Source of the DNA: Myxococcales bacterium
Lineage (GTDB): Bacteria; Myxococcota; Myxococcia; Myxococcales; Anaeromyxobacteraceae
NCBI GenBank assembly: GCA_021806645.1
Contig: JAJZQX010000008.1
Location: 124,001-188,000, forward strand
DNA: 64,000 nucleotides
Reading direction: 5' to 3'
Below the pieces are notes generated by a model. That model saw nothing but the letters and a program-made list of their open reading frames with translations. It ran no database searches and had not been told where the DNA came from. Below are positions 27,080 to 38,903 of this stretch, in pieces. Within the stretch, counting starts at the first letter, position 1, and every line of letters starts with the position of its first letter. The position numbers and the translations under genes were made by a program.

Positions 27080-28048
27080 ATGTCCAAGGCGATCCGGATT
27101 CAACAGGTGGGCGGCCCGGAGGTGATGCGGGTCGAGGCGGTCGAGGTGGGGTCGCCCGGGGCGGGCGAGGCGCGGGTGCGCCACCAGGCCGTCGGCGTCA
27201 ACTTCGTCGACACCTACCACCGCAGCGGCCTCTACCCGCTGCCGCTGCCGAGCGGCCTGGGCGTCGAGGCGGCCGGCCTGGTCGAGGCGGTGGGAGCCGG
27301 CGTCGCCTCGGTGCGGCCGGGAGACCGCGTGGCCTACGCGGCCGGCCCCGGGGCCTACGCCGAGGAGCGGCTGCTGCCGGCCGACCGGCTGGTGAAGCTG
27401 CCCGCCGGAGTGAGCAGCGAGCAGGCCGCGGCGGCGTTCCTCAAGGGGCTCACCGCCCACATGCTGGTCACCAGGGTCCACGCGGTGAAGCCCGGCGAGC
27501 CGGTGGTGGTGACGGCGGCCGCCGGCGGGGTGGGGCAGGTGCTGGTCCAGTGGCTCGCCTCGATCGGCGCACGGGTCATCGGCGTGGTCGGCTCGGCGGG
27601 GAAGGCGGAGCTGGTGCGGGGACTCGGGGCCGAGGCGGTGCTGGTCCTCGGAACCGACGACGTCCCGGCCCGGGTCAAGGCGCTCACCGGCGCCGGCGTG
27701 CCGGTGGTCTACGACTCGGTCGGCGCCGCCACCTTCGAGGCCTCGCTCGACTGCCTGGCGCCCTTCGGCCTCATGGTCACCTATGGCAACGCCTCGGGGC
27801 CCGTGCCGCCCGTCGACACCGGGCTGCTCTCCCGCAAGGGGTCGCTCTCGCTCTGCCGCCCCAGCGTCTTCCACCACATCGCGGCTCGAGCCGACCTCGA
27901 GGGGGCCGCCGCGGCCCTCTTCGCGCTCCTGGCCGCCGGCACGATCGAGGTGGCGGTGGGCGGCCGCTGGCCGCTGGCCCAGGCGGCCGACGCGCACCTG
28001 GCGCTCCAGTCGCGTGCCACCACCGGATCGCTCCTGCTCCTGCCGTGA
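27080..28048 (+). CDS. qor: NADPH:quinone oxidoreductase, zinc-independent MDR family
   Basis: 322 residues. The ATG at 27080 has GGAGGG five bases upstream; the earlier ATG at 27068 does not. An MDR-superfamily quinone reductase without structural-zinc cysteines: substrate half GVNFVDTYHRSGLYPLPLPSGLGVEAAG, then the Rossmann half VVVTAAAGGVGQVLVQWLASIGARVIG. It should reduce quinones or enones with NADPH. It follows pyc by 60 bases with a hairpin between. Crotonyl-CoA-reductase-type activities are alternatives. Confidence 0.88.
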   Translation: MSKAIRIQQVGGPEVMRVEAVEVGSPGAGEARVRHQAVGVNFVDTYHRSGLYPLPLPSGLGVEAAGLVEAVGAGVASVRPGDRVAYAAGPGAYAEERLLPADRLVKLPAGVSSEQAAAAFLKGLTAHMLVTRVHAVKPGEPVVVTAAAGGVGQVLVQWLASIGARVIGVVGSAGKAELVRGLGAEAVLVLGTDDVPARVKALTGAGVPVVYDSVGAATFEASLDCLAPFGLMVTYGNASGPVPPVDTGLLSRKGSLSLCRPSVFHHIAARADLEGAAAALFALLAAGTIEVAVGGRWPLAQAADAHLALQSRATTGSLLLLP

Positions 28049-28099
28049 ACTCCGCGCGGCGCGCGGTGCCAGGGCCCGGCGTGAAGCGGGCCGGCGCTG

Positions 28100-28516
28100 T
28101 CAGCGGCCCGAGATGTAGGTGTTGAGCTGCTCGATGACGAACTGCTTCTCGTCGAGCATGAGGGCGATGATGTCGCGCATGGAGACCAGCCCGATCACCT
28201 CGCCCGACTCCTCGACCAGCAGGTGGCGCGTGCCGTGATCCCGCATCAGCGCGGCGCACTCGGTCTCGGTGGCGTCGGGCGTCACTCGCGGCAGCGACCG
28301 CGCCGCCTCGCCGACCGGCAGCGAGCCGTCGCCGCCCCTGGCCACCACCGCGGCGATCAGGTCGCGCTCGGTGACCAGGCCGGTGAGCTGTCCGTCGACG
28401 CGGATCCCGATCGAGCCGATCTTCCTCTCGGCCATTAGCCTCGCCGCCTCCCGGCACGGAACGTCGGCCGCGAGGGTGACGACCTTCCGCGCCACGTGCT
28501 TCCGGATGCTGGACAT
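28100..28516 (-). CDS. CBS-domain pair protein
   Basis: 138 residues, two tandem CBS domains and almost nothing else (first MAERKIGSIGIRVDGQLTGLVTERDLIAAV, in parts; second MRDHGTRHLLVEESGEVIGLVSMRDI). Such proteins bind adenine nucleotides and act as energy-state or redox sensors on partner proteins. GGAGCGGAGG stands just before the ATG. It stands alone, converging on the quinone reductase gene. Confidence 0.88.
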   Translation of the reverse strand: MSSIRKHVARKVVTLAADVPCREAARLMAERKIGSIGIRVDGQLTGLVTERDLIAAVVARGGDGSLPVGEAARSLPRVTPDATETECAALMRDHGTRHLLVEESGEVIGLVSMRDIIALMLDEKQFVIEQLNTYISGR

Positions 28517-28776
28517 GGGACCTCCGCTCCTGATGGGGTCACTGTCTCGTTACACCTCCCGCGCGGCGGCGCCAGCAATAGCGACGCCCCGGACGGGGTT
28601 CCCCCACGGGGCGTGTCAGCTCGCTCGCCTCAGGTCCTCGGCGATGGCCCGGGTGACCCGGTCGGCGGGGCGGTCGGCGCTGGTCGGACAGACGGTGGTG
28701 AACTGGGCCGCCTCTGGTTCGTCGCCGGCATGTGGGACTTACGTCCCGGGCGGGTCGGCAGTACCTTGCTGAAGCC

Positions 28777-29208
28777 GTGGAACGCCCCGTCCGCATCCTC
28801 GTCGTCGACGACAACCTGCCGCTCCGGCTCATGGTGGCGCAGGCGCTCGAGGAGCGCGGCTACGTCACGGTGGCGGCGGAGTCGGGCGAGGCGGCGCTGG
28901 AGGCGGCCGCCTACGAGCCGCCCGACCTCTGCGTCATCGACTTCTTGATGCCGGGGATGAGCGGGGCCGAGCTCATCCGCGCGCTGCGCGCCTCCCCGGA
29001 CGCGCGGCTGCGGCGGGTGCCGGCCATCGGACTGACGGCCTATGACAGCGGCGAGAGCGAGCTGCTGGCGGCCGGGGCGGCGCTGGTGCTGCGCAAGCCG
29101 TGGAACGAGGAGGCGGTGCTCGAGGCGGTGGAGCGGCTGCTGCCCCCGGCAGGGCCGCCCGCGCCCGCCAAGGCGCCGCTCACCCCGTGCGCTCCTCCGG
29201 GGCCTTGA
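28777..29208 (+). CDS. Single-domain response regulator (CheY-like)
   Basis: 143 residues from GTG: one receiver domain with acidic pair D11/D12, phospho-acceptor D55 (VIDFLMPG), Thr in GLTAYDSGE and Lys in LRKPWNEE, followed by a Pro/Ala tail without an output domain. It is likely a phosphorelay or chemotaxis-type switch whose kinase is elsewhere. TACCTT lies nine bases before the GTG, and a small inverted repeat GGGAC-TTAC-GTCCC is at 28734-28747. An earlier ATG at 28732 is possible. Its last 29 bases overlap the converging MFS gene. Confidence 0.85.
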   Translation: MERPVRILVVDDNLPLRLMVAQALEERGYVTVAAESGEAALEAAAYEPPDLCVIDFLMPGMSGAELIRALRASPDARLRRVPAIGLTAYDSGESELLAAGAALVLRKPWNEEAVLEAVERLLPPAGPPAPAKAPLTPCAPPGP

Positions 29209-30412
29209 CCGACGAGAAGCCGCGCCAGAGCGCCAGGTCGTAGCCGAGCTTGAGGGCGCCGCAGATCGCGAACGGGATCCACGCCAGCGCCGGCACCGCG
29301 TAGAGCGGTCCGGCCAGCATGGGCGCCAGCGAGGCGCCCACGGTGCGGGCCATCCCGGTCACGCCGGCGGCGGCGGCCCGCTCCTCGGGGGCCACCACCG
29401 CCATGGTGTAGGACTGCCGGGTCGGCACGTCGAGCTGGGAGATGGAGAAGCGCAGGAAGAGCAGCCCCGCCGCGAGCGGCAAGGTCGGCATGAGCGGCAC
29501 CGCCAGCAGCAGCAGGTTGGACGGCAGGTGCGTGAAGACCATGGTGTTGACCAGGCCGAACCGATTGGCCAGCGGGGCGGCCGCCAGCGCCGAGAGCCCG
29601 GCCAGCACGTTGGCGCCGAGGAAGATGGCGCCGATGAGCGCCTCGCCGGCGCCGAAGCGGGCGTGGAGCCAGGCGGCGAGGTAGCTCTGCACGATGAAGC
29701 CGCCGGCGAAGGCGTCGACGGCGAAGAGGCCGGAGAGCCGGAACACCACGCCGCGAGAGCGGTGGAGGCCGAAGCCGACCCAGCCGGCCGGCGGTGCGGC
29801 GGTGGCGGGTGGCTCCACCGCGGGGGAAAGGCGAGCGAAGAGGACCAGCAGCGCGAGCCCGAGCGCGGCGTAGAGCACCACCACCGCCCGGTAGGAAGCG
29901 AGCGGGCTCCACCCGGCGTGCTGCAGCCCCTCCGCCAGCGTGCCCCCGGCCAGCGCCCCCACGGCGGTGGCGAACGAGCCGGTGAGGGTGTAGCGGGCGA
30001 AGACCCGGGTCCGCTCCTGGTCGCTGACCGCGCTGCTCAGCGCCGCCTGCTCGATGGCGAGGAACGGGCCGACCTCGTTGCCCGACGGGCTGAGGATGCC
30101 GAGCGTGGCGCCGAGGAGCAGCAGCCAGAAGTCGGTGGTGGCTGCGAAGAGCAGCCCGGCCCCGACCATCAGGACCGCGCCCAGCACCAGCATGCGGCGC
30201 CGGCCGGCCCGGTCGGCGCGGGTGGTGACCACCAGCGACACGGCCGTGTCGCCGAGCAGGGTCAGGGTGAGGAGCAGGCCGACCCGCTCCGGCGTCAGCC
30301 CCGCCGCGGCGAGGTGCAGCACCAGCACCACCGAGAGCGCGCCGTAGGCGAAGAGCCGCAGGCCGCGCGTGGCGAAGAGGGTGGCGACGTCTCGACGGCT
30401 GGGGCGTGCCAC
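29180..30412 (-). CDS. MFS transporter
   Basis: 410 residues, GTG start directly abutting the rsmE stop. About twelve membrane helices with MFS features: ADRAGRRRMLVLGAVL between helices 2 and 3 (motif A) and SGNEVGPFLAIEQAALS further on. A single secondary carrier, probably an efflux permease; no substrate can be inferred. Likely cotranscribed with rsmE upstream. Confidence 0.85.
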   Translation of the reverse strand: MARPSRRDVATLFATRGLRLFAYGALSVVLVLHLAAAGLTPERVGLLLTLTLLGDTAVSLVVTTRADRAGRRRMLVLGAVLMVGAGLLFAATTDFWLLLLGATLGILSPSGNEVGPFLAIEQAALSSAVSDQERTRVFARYTLTGSFATAVGALAGGTLAEGLQHAGWSPLASYRAVVVLYAALGLALLVLFARLSPAVEPPATAAPPAGWVGFGLHRSRGVVFRLSGLFAVDAFAGGFIVQSYLAAWLHARFGAGEALIGAIFLGANVLAGLSALAAAPLANRFGLVNTMVFTHLPSNLLLLAVPLMPTLPLAAGLLFLRFSISQLDVPTRQSYTMAVVAPEERAAAAGVTGMARTVGASLAPMLAGPLYAVPALAWIPFAICGALKLGYDLALWRGFSSVKAPEERTG

Positions 30413-31159
30413 TCAGGACCTCCCGCCGTCGCGGCGCGCCAGCCAGAGCTCGGCCTGCCCGACGGCGAACGGCACCGCCTGGTCTACCCGGAGCGGCCGC
30501 GGCCCGAGGCTGACCGGCGCGAAGCCCCGCTTCGCCAGCTGGCCCGCCTCGTAGGGCGTCCAGCCGCCCTCGGGGCCTATGGCCAGGGTCACGCCGCCCG
30601 ACCGCGGCGGCGCGTGCGCGGCGAGCGGCTCGACGGCGGCGAGGTCGAGCAGCAGGCGCGCCGGGCCGAACATGGCCTCGAGCTCGTCCTCCACGAACGG
30701 CTTGAAGAAGCGGCGCAGGAGCACTTCGGGCAGGATGGTGTCGCGTCCCTGCTCGAGGCCGAGCAGCAACTCGTGGCGCAGCTCCTCCGGCGTCAGCAGC
30801 GGCGAGCCCCAGTAGGCCTTCTCGACCTTCCAGCTCCCCAGCAGCACCAGCCGCTTGACGCCCATGGCGCCGATCCCCTGCAGCACCTTGCGGAGGATCT
30901 TGGGTCGGGGGAGGGCGAGCAGCAGCGTGACCGGGGACGGCGACGGGGGCGCCCGATCGAGCGAGGCGCGCAGGGTGAGCCCGCGCTCGCCGGAGGCCAG
31001 CACCTCCGCCATCCCGACCCCGCCGCCGACCACGCCGACGGCGACGCTCTCGCCGGGCTGGCGGCGCAGCACCTCGTGCACGTGCCGGGCGCGCCTTCCG
31101 TCGAGCCGCGCCATGCCGTCGGGACCGAGCTCCGACTGCTCGAGGAGGAGGAGGTTCAC
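30413..31159 (-). CDS. rsmE: 16S rRNA m3U1498 methyltransferase RsmE
   Basis: 248 residues, the usual length, with an N-terminal PUA-like part (ARLDGRRARHVHEVLRRQPGES) and a C-terminal SPOUT knot. The SAM-site motif LAIGPEGGWTPYE is clear, followed by VSLGPRPLRVDQAVPFAV, where the common LRxETA reads LRVDQA. It methylates the 16S rRNA decoding region. The gene starts with ATG and is followed without a gap by the MFS gene. The changed tail motif lowers certainty about activity slightly. Confidence 0.9.
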   Translation of the reverse strand: MNLLLLEQSELGPDGMARLDGRRARHVHEVLRRQPGESVAVGVVGGGVGMAEVLASGERGLTLRASLDRAPPSPSPVTLLLALPRPKILRKVLQGIGAMGVKRLVLLGSWKVEKAYWGSPLLTPEELRHELLLGLEQGRDTILPEVLLRRFFKPFVEDELEAMFGPARLLLDLAAVEPLAAHAPPRSGGVTLAIGPEGGWTPYEAGQLAKRGFAPVSLGPRPLRVDQAVPFAVGQAELWLARRDGGRS

Positions 31160-31259
31160 GTGGCGGGAGGGTCGCGCGGTCGGGGGCGCGAGTCAACCGC
31201 GCTCCACGGCGCTTCCCGCCGAGGCGCGGACCGGGAGAGCGCCGCAGGCCTAGGCGCGC

Positions 31260-31265
31260 TACACT
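31260..31265 (+). promoter_or_regulatory. Leaderless-type -10 element
   Basis: TACACT ends six bases before the ATG at 31272, so transcription would begin at the start codon. No Shine-Dalgarno and no clear -35 box. Confidence 0.45.
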
Positions 31266-31271
31266 CACCCC

Positions 31272-31616
31272 ATGGCACGCGAGGCATTTCCACCGGGTGC
31301 GACGCTCATCTCGGTGCTCTTCAGCACGTTCCCGCTCGAGCCGTCGCTCGCGGCCATGCTCCACCTGGCGGCGCTCGATCTCTACCGCAGGGATCAGGGG
31401 GCCGGTCCGGTGGCCGGGGACGTGGTCTCGGGCCGCGTCGTCAACCTGAAGAAGAGCCTCGCGCTCGGCTCCATCGCCGGTCCGGCCTTCGAGGCCGAGC
31501 TCGACACCGCGCGGGGGAGCGGGAAGGTCCGCTACCTGCTGACGCGGCAGGGGCTCGACCTGATGGGCGTGTCGCCGCCGCTGGCCCGGGTCGGCAAGAA
31601 GGCCTACCTGAACTGA
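31272..31616 (+). CDS. Small unknown protein
   Basis: 114 residues, soluble, no signal peptide. The middle reads GRVVNLKKSLALGSIAG and the end ARVGKKAYLN. The pattern of helices followed by a short beta pair (GSGKVRYLLTRQGLDLMGV) could be a winged helix, but no family is recognised. The start has the TACACT element six bases upstream in place of a ribosome-binding site. It may share a transcript with the next small gene, 57 bases on. Confidence 0.65.
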   Translation: MAREAFPPGATLISVLFSTFPLEPSLAAMLHLAALDLYRRDQGAGPVAGDVVSGRVVNLKKSLALGSIAGPAFEAELDTARGSGKVRYLLTRQGLDLMGVSPPLARVGKKAYLN

Positions 31617-31673
31617 CGCCGGTGAGGCCGGCTGGGCGGTGCCACCGGCCCCGGGCCGCGGTAGAAGGGGGCC

Positions 31674-32024
31674 ATGCTCGAGACCTTCACCTGGATCGAT
31701 GGCGCGTCCGAGCGGGTGTTCCACCTCGATCCACCCGGCCCCGGGGGCGGCCGCTACCTCGCCGTCCGGAAAATCAGCGGCGACGAGGACTGGGCGGCGG
31801 CCTGCGTGCTGGTGCCCGGTGAAGCCGAGCGCGAGATCGGCGACCACCTGGCCGGCGCCTCGATCGCCGAGGACGTGATCCTGAAGTACGCCATCCAGGT
31901 GCTGGCCCGCCTTCACGGGGTCTCGCCCGCTCCGGGCCTGCCGGACCAGGACGCCGGCGAGGCGGAGCTGATCATCGCCAGGCTCTGGAAGGCGCTCGCC
32001 GACCGCTGGGCGCCGCGGCGCTAG
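31674..32024 (+). CDS. Small unknown protein
   Basis: 116 residues beginning MLETFTWIDGASERVFHLDP, with a beta-rich first half and a helical second half (AEDVILKYAIQVLARLHGV). No signal, membrane helix or known motif. GAAGGGG precedes the ATG at a slightly short distance. It ends 4 bases into the converging slyD gene. Function unknown. Confidence 0.65.
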   Translation: MLETFTWIDGASERVFHLDPPGPGGGRYLAVRKISGDEDWAAACVLVPGEAEREIGDHLAGASIAEDVILKYAIQVLARLHGVSPAPGLPDQDAGEAELIIARLWKALADRWAPRR

Positions 32025-32524
32025 TGCTCGTGGCCGTGCTCGTGCGCGTGACCCTCCGGGCCGTGGGCGTGGCCGTGCTCCAGTTCCTCGGCGGTCGCGG
32101 TCCGGACCTCGGTGACGGTCACGTCGAAATGGAGCGTGCGGCCGGCCAGCGGGTGGTTGAAGTCCACGGTCACGGTGTCGCCGATCACGGCGCGGATGGT
32201 GAATGGCAGCGGCTCGCCATCGGGCCCCTGGGCCACCAGCTCGAGCCCGACCTTCGGCTCGAAGCCGGCGGGAAAGGCGCTCTGCGGCACCTGCTGCAGG
32301 GCGGTCGGGTCCGCCTCGCCGTAGCCGTCCACCGGCGCCACCGTGGCCTGCTTGCGGACCCCGACCTCGAGCCCGTCGAGCGCGCGCTCCAGCCCGGGGA
32401 CGATCTGCCCCTGGCCGTGAAGGTAGACCAGCGGGTCGCCCGGTTCGGAGGAGTCGACGACCACTCCGTCGCCGAGGTGAAGCTTGTACTCCAGCGAGAC
32501 GACGCTGCCCTTGCCCACCTTCAT
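32021..32524 (-). CDS. slyD: SlyD-like FKBP peptidyl-prolyl isomerase
   Basis: 167 residues. The FKBP domain starts VSLEYKLHLGDGVVVDSSEPGDPLVY, interrupted after residue 70 by the insert-in-flap chaperone domain (PQSAFPAGFEPKVGLELVAQ), and ends in a His-rich tail (HGHAHGPEGHAHEHGHEH), which binds nickel in SlyD. It should fold proteins and handle Ni2+ for metalloenzymes. GGAG lies six bases before the ATG. Confidence 0.92.
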   Translation of the reverse strand: MKVGKGSVVSLEYKLHLGDGVVVDSSEPGDPLVYLHGQGQIVPGLERALDGLEVGVRKQATVAPVDGYGEADPTALQQVPQSAFPAGFEPKVGLELVAQGPDGEPLPFTIRAVIGDTVTVDFNHPLAGRTLHFDVTVTEVRTATAEELEHGHAHGPEGHAHEHGHEH

Positions 32525-32667
32525 GACGTCTCCGTGCGCTGTTCGGTCCGTCGCCCGGCCGGTTCCGGGAGCGGAGAGGCGGCGACGCGGGCGTCATACC
32601 GCGCTGCGTGCGGAGAGGCACGTGGAAAAGAGCGTCCCTTCCCGGCCCCGGTGGGACGGGAACCGGC

Positions 32668-33816
32668 CTACCCCGCCGCGGCGAGCCGGGAGGGTTCGGC
32701 CAGCGCCAGCCGCGCCTCCAGGTCCTCGAGCAGGGCCCTGGCGGTGGGGAGCTCCTCGGTCGTCAGCTCGGGGATGCGGGTGATGGAGGAGCCGGTGTAG
32801 AAGAGCCCCTTCTCCATGTCCCCCTTGACGGCCGCCGCCAGCAGCGCGTCGGTGATGCAGAAGCTCTCGCGGAACTGCGAGGCGCGGCAGAGGCAGACCT
32901 CGGCGGCCAGGCACTCGACGCAGGCCTTCTTACGGCCGTGGAACCCCTCCGGGCCGAAGTACCAGGCCTTGCTCCGAGGGGGGAAGGACTCGCCGCGCGC
33001 CAGCGCGTCTGTGAAGGTGTTGCGCACCGCCCGGGCCTTCATCCCCTTCACGCAACTGGTGATGAGCGTGATGTCGGCGTCGGTCTTGCCGAGGTGCATC
33101 TGCTTGAAGTTGGGGTGGACGTCGCCGTCGGAGCAGGCCAGGAAGCGCGAGGCCATCTGCACGCCGATCGCGCCGGCCGCGAAGTAGCGGGCCACGTCTG
33201 AGGCATCCACGCCGCCCGCCGCCACCACCGGCAGCGAGGTGGCCGCCACCACCTCGTCCACCAGCCCGGGCAGGGGATGGCCGATGTCGCCGATGTGGCC
33301 GCCCGCCTCGGCCCCCTCGGCCACGATGAAGTCGGCGCCCCACTTCTCGTACATGGCGGCGAGCCGCCCCGACGAGACGATGCCGGCGAACGGCACGTTG
33401 CCGGCGCGGCACCACTTGACGATCTCGCGAGAGATGCCGGCCCCCTGCACGATGAAGGAGACGCCCTCCTCGATGGCGACGCGCGCCGAGAGCTCGAACT
33501 CCGCCTTGTTGACGGCCGCCATCAGGTTGAGGCCGACGTAACCGCCCGGGGCCTCGGCGCGGGCGCGGCGGATCTCGCGACGGAGGTGGTCGGCGTTCTT
33601 GACCACCGCCGAGACGGTGCCGACGCCGACCAGCCGCGCCCCCCGGTGGGCGGCCACCTTGCCGGCCAGCCCATCGGAGGCGTGGATGCCCATGCCGCCC
33701 TGGACGAGGAGGCGGCGCCCGGAGGCGACGATGGCCTCGATGGCGGCTCGGTCGAGCCTGGCGAGCGGAGCCGGCTGGCGCGGCTCGACCGGTACGGTGG
33801 CGGCTTCGGTGTTCAT
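32668..33816 (-). CDS. Nitronate monooxygenase-family flavoprotein with C-terminal Cys cluster
   Basis: 382 residues. The FMN TIM-barrel of the nitronate monooxygenase/enoyl-ACP reductase-II family is clear: LVQGGMGIHASDGLAG at the start, FIVAEGAEAGGHIGD, VVAAGGVDASDVARYFAAGAIGVQMASRFL. After the barrel comes an unusual segment near residues 290-320, CVECLAAEVCLCRASQFRESFC, with five Cys that the basic family lacks; it may bind a metal or Fe-S cluster or form a disulfide. GGAG precedes the ATG. Single gene. Substrate uncertain. Confidence 0.85.
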   Translation of the reverse strand: MNTEAATVPVEPRQPAPLARLDRAAIEAIVASGRRLLVQGGMGIHASDGLAGKVAAHRGARLVGVGTVSAVVKNADHLRREIRRARAEAPGGYVGLNLMAAVNKAEFELSARVAIEEGVSFIVQGAGISREIVKWCRAGNVPFAGIVSSGRLAAMYEKWGADFIVAEGAEAGGHIGDIGHPLPGLVDEVVAATSLPVVAAGGVDASDVARYFAAGAIGVQMASRFLACSDGDVHPNFKQMHLGKTDADITLITSCVKGMKARAVRNTFTDALARGESFPPRSKAWYFGPEGFHGRKKACVECLAAEVCLCRASQFRESFCITDALLAAAVKGDMEKGLFYTGSSITRIPELTTEELPTARALLEDLEARLALAEPSRLAAAG

Positions 33817-34037
33817 GTGCTCGCTCCAGTGGCCCGCGAGTAGGGGTGCGGGCGTCGAGGGGCAAGAGCGTAGGGAGCTGGTGTCATGCCAATGTCACGA
33901 GCCGGCGAGAATCGGTGGACGCGGTGCGTCGTGATTACCGGGTCGATCCGGACGCATGGCGGCGTGCTTTGGCGGCGTGCCCGGACCGGGTAAGCTCGAC
34001 TCGCCTCCCGATGGTATCGAAAGGATCGCCCGCCCCG

Positions 34038-34592
34038 ATGCGCACCCCATATTCAGCCCAGGTCGCCGCGGCCTCGCTGGCCTCGCTGGTCGCACTGTTC
34101 GCGCTGGTCGCAAGTGGGTGCGACGAGCAGAAACCCACGGTGCCGTCGAGACCGCTCGCCTCGACACCACCGCCCGGACCACCGACACCACCACCCCCGC
34201 GACCGGAGCCGGTGCCGGAGCCGGTGCCGGTGCCGGTGCCGGTGCCGACCCAGCCCCCCCGCAAGGTGAAGGCGGTCCCCCCGCCGCTGCCGCACCCGGT
34301 GGGCAAGGTGCCCGCCGCGCCACAGCACGAGAAGCTGGGCGCCAGCCAGTGCCGAGGCTGCCACCGGCTCCAGTACGACTCCTGGGCCAAGTCGGGCCAC
34401 GCCCGCAAGGCCCTCGACTGCGAGGGGTGCCACGGCAACGGCTCGGAGTACGCCAAGGCCTCGGTGATGAAGAACCTGGCCGCGGCCAAGGCGGCCGGGC
34501 TGATCTTCCAGACCGCCGCCTTCTGCGAGAAATGCCACCCCACGGCCGACGCCTCGTTCCTTCCGCAGGCGCACGCCCACCGGAAGAAGTAG
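34038..34592 (+). CDS. Triheme c-type cytochrome lipoprotein
   Basis: 184 residues from the ATG at 34038, which starts a lipoprotein signal with lipobox VASGC (C28). A Pro-rich arm follows, with a Pro-Val/Glu repeat encoded by tandem GGTGCC/GGAGCC units (34203-34247). The heme domain has three CXXCH sites (CRGCH, CEGCH, CEKCH) plus spare His, and resembles cytochrome c554-like multiheme proteins. Probably anchored to a membrane and passing electrons in anaerobic respiration, with the Pro arm as a spacer. No Shine-Dalgarno is obvious. Confidence 0.88.
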   Translation: MRTPYSAQVAAASLASLVALFALVASGCDEQKPTVPSRPLASTPPPGPPTPPPPRPEPVPEPVPVPVPVPTQPPRKVKAVPPPLPHPVGKVPAAPQHEKLGASQCRGCHRLQYDSWAKSGHARKALDCEGCHGNGSEYAKASVMKNLAAAKAAGLIFQTAAFCEKCHPTADASFLPQAHAHRKK

Positions 34593-34610
34593 CTCCCCGG
34601 CCGCCGGCCG

Positions 34611-34628
34611 CCGGCCGCTTGCGGCCGG
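34611..34628. terminator. Possible bidirectional hairpin between converging genes
   Basis: CCGGCCGC-TT-GCGGCCGG sits between the triheme gene and the converging RND gene, within a run of GGCCGCC repeats. No T-run; a factor-assisted stop is possible. Confidence 0.3.
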
Positions 34629-34633
34629 TCAGG

Positions 34634-37762
<3,129 letters not shown>

Positions 37763-37792
37763 GGCGATTCCCTGGTCAGCGTGGGCGCGGCG

Positions 37793-38878
37793 TCAGTCGG
37801 CCAGCGGGACGACCGCGTCGCCGGGAGCCAGCGTGCCGGGATCGAGGATGACGGCGGTGGTGGCGTCCAGCCCACCCTCCACCGCGACCGTGCCGGGGTT
37901 CACCTGGACGGTCTTGATGGCCCGCTTCTCGGCCTTGCCGCCGACGATTACGAAGACCCAGCTCTCGGCACCGGCCGTCTTGACGGCGCTGGACGGCACG
38001 TAGAGCCCGTCCCTGTCACCGAAGCCGCCGAAGTCGACGTTGGCCAGCGTGCCGGGGCGGAGCGGCGCGCCCTCCACCCTGGTCACGTCCACCAGCACCT
38101 CGACGGTCCGGCTGCCCGGGTCCACCACCGCGTTCTTGACCCGCACCGCCGCCTCGAACCTCTGGCCGCCCGGGGTGGTGACGCCGGTGACCTTCTGGCC
38201 GACCTTGACGAACGGCTCCACCCCCTCGGGCACGGCCAGGCGCGCCTCGAGGTGGTCCACGTCGGCGATCGAGACGATCGGGGTGAGCGGCATGGCGGTG
38301 ACCGAGTCGCCGGCGTTCTTGAACCGTCCGGTGATCACGCCCGAGAAGGGGGCCCGGATTACCGAGTCGTTCAGCTGCTGCTCGGCCATGCGCAGGCCGG
38401 CGCGCGCCTGCTCGGCCTGCGCCGCGGCCAGCTCGGCGCCGGTCTTGACGCGGTCGAAGGCGGCGTCGGGCATCACCTGCTGGTCGCTGAGTGACTGGCC
38501 GCGCTTCAGCTCGCGCAGCGCCGAGGCGAGGTTGGCCTCGGCCACCTTGACGGTGGCCCTGGCGTTGTCGGCGCCGATGGCCTGCATGGCGTTGTCCATC
38601 TCGGCCAGCGCCTGCCCCGCCCGGACCCGGTCGCCCACCTGCACCATCACCCGCCTGATCTGGCCTGACCCCTTGGCCGCGAGCACGGCGTCCTCGCGGG
38701 CGCGGATGGGGCCGGTGGCGCGGGCCAGGCCGGTCTCCAGCCGCGTGGCCGGCCTGCCCACCTTGACGGCGCGGGCGGCGGTCCCGGTCTCGGGGAGCGC
38801 GGCCTTCTCGGGCTGGTGGCCGCAGGCGGCGAGCGCGATGGCGGCGAAGGCGACGGGGACGACGCGACGGGCGTGCAT
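37793..38878 (-). CDS. RND efflux adaptor (membrane fusion lipoprotein)
   Basis: 361 residues from the ATG at 38878, preceded by AGGAG at 8 bases. Lipobox LAAC with C19. Order is that of AcrA-type adaptors: lipoyl half (GSGQIRRVMVQVGDRVRAGQALAEMD), a helical hairpin (residues about 85-150, LKRGQSLSDQQVMPDAAFDR), the second lipoyl half (VIRAPFSGVITGRFKNAGDSV), then beta-barrel and membrane-proximal domains. It links the RND pump to an outer-membrane channel. It lies between the TetR gene (25 bases) and the pump gene. Confidence 0.94.
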   Translation of the reverse strand: MHARRVVPVAFAAIALAACGHQPEKAALPETGTAARAVKVGRPATRLETGLARATGPIRAREDAVLAAKGSGQIRRVMVQVGDRVRAGQALAEMDNAMQAIGADNARATVKVAEANLASALRELKRGQSLSDQQVMPDAAFDRVKTGAELAAAQAEQARAGLRMAEQQLNDSVIRAPFSGVITGRFKNAGDSVTAMPLTPIVSIADVDHLEARLAVPEGVEPFVKVGQKVTGVTTPGGQRFEAAVRVKNAVVDPGSRTVEVLVDVTRVEGAPLRPGTLANVDFGGFGDRDGLYVPSSAVKTAGAESWVFVIVGGKAEKRAIKTVQVNPGTVAVEGGLDATTAVILDPGTLAPGDAVVPLAD

Positions 38879-38903
38879 GTTCGTGACTCCTGGGGTTCGA
38901 CGG

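Noticed and set aside
23486-27997. Very long open frame on the minus strand across pyruvate carboxylase and the quinone reductase gene
   Set aside because: It is the antisense shadow of GC-rich coding DNA; its product is low-complexity His/Arg/Gly/Leu sequence with no motif, while the plus strand encodes complete enzymes.
28618-28736. Protein-like minus-strand reading (EPEAAQFTTVCPTSADRPAD)
   Set aside because: A stop codon stands immediately before it and no ATG, GTG or TTG occurs in frame; probably chance or a remnant too short to judge.
33865-33890. TTGGCATGACACCAGCT on the minus strand before nitronate monooxygenase as a sigma54 site
   Set aside because: GG and GC are spaced correctly but the -12 element does not resemble TTGC.
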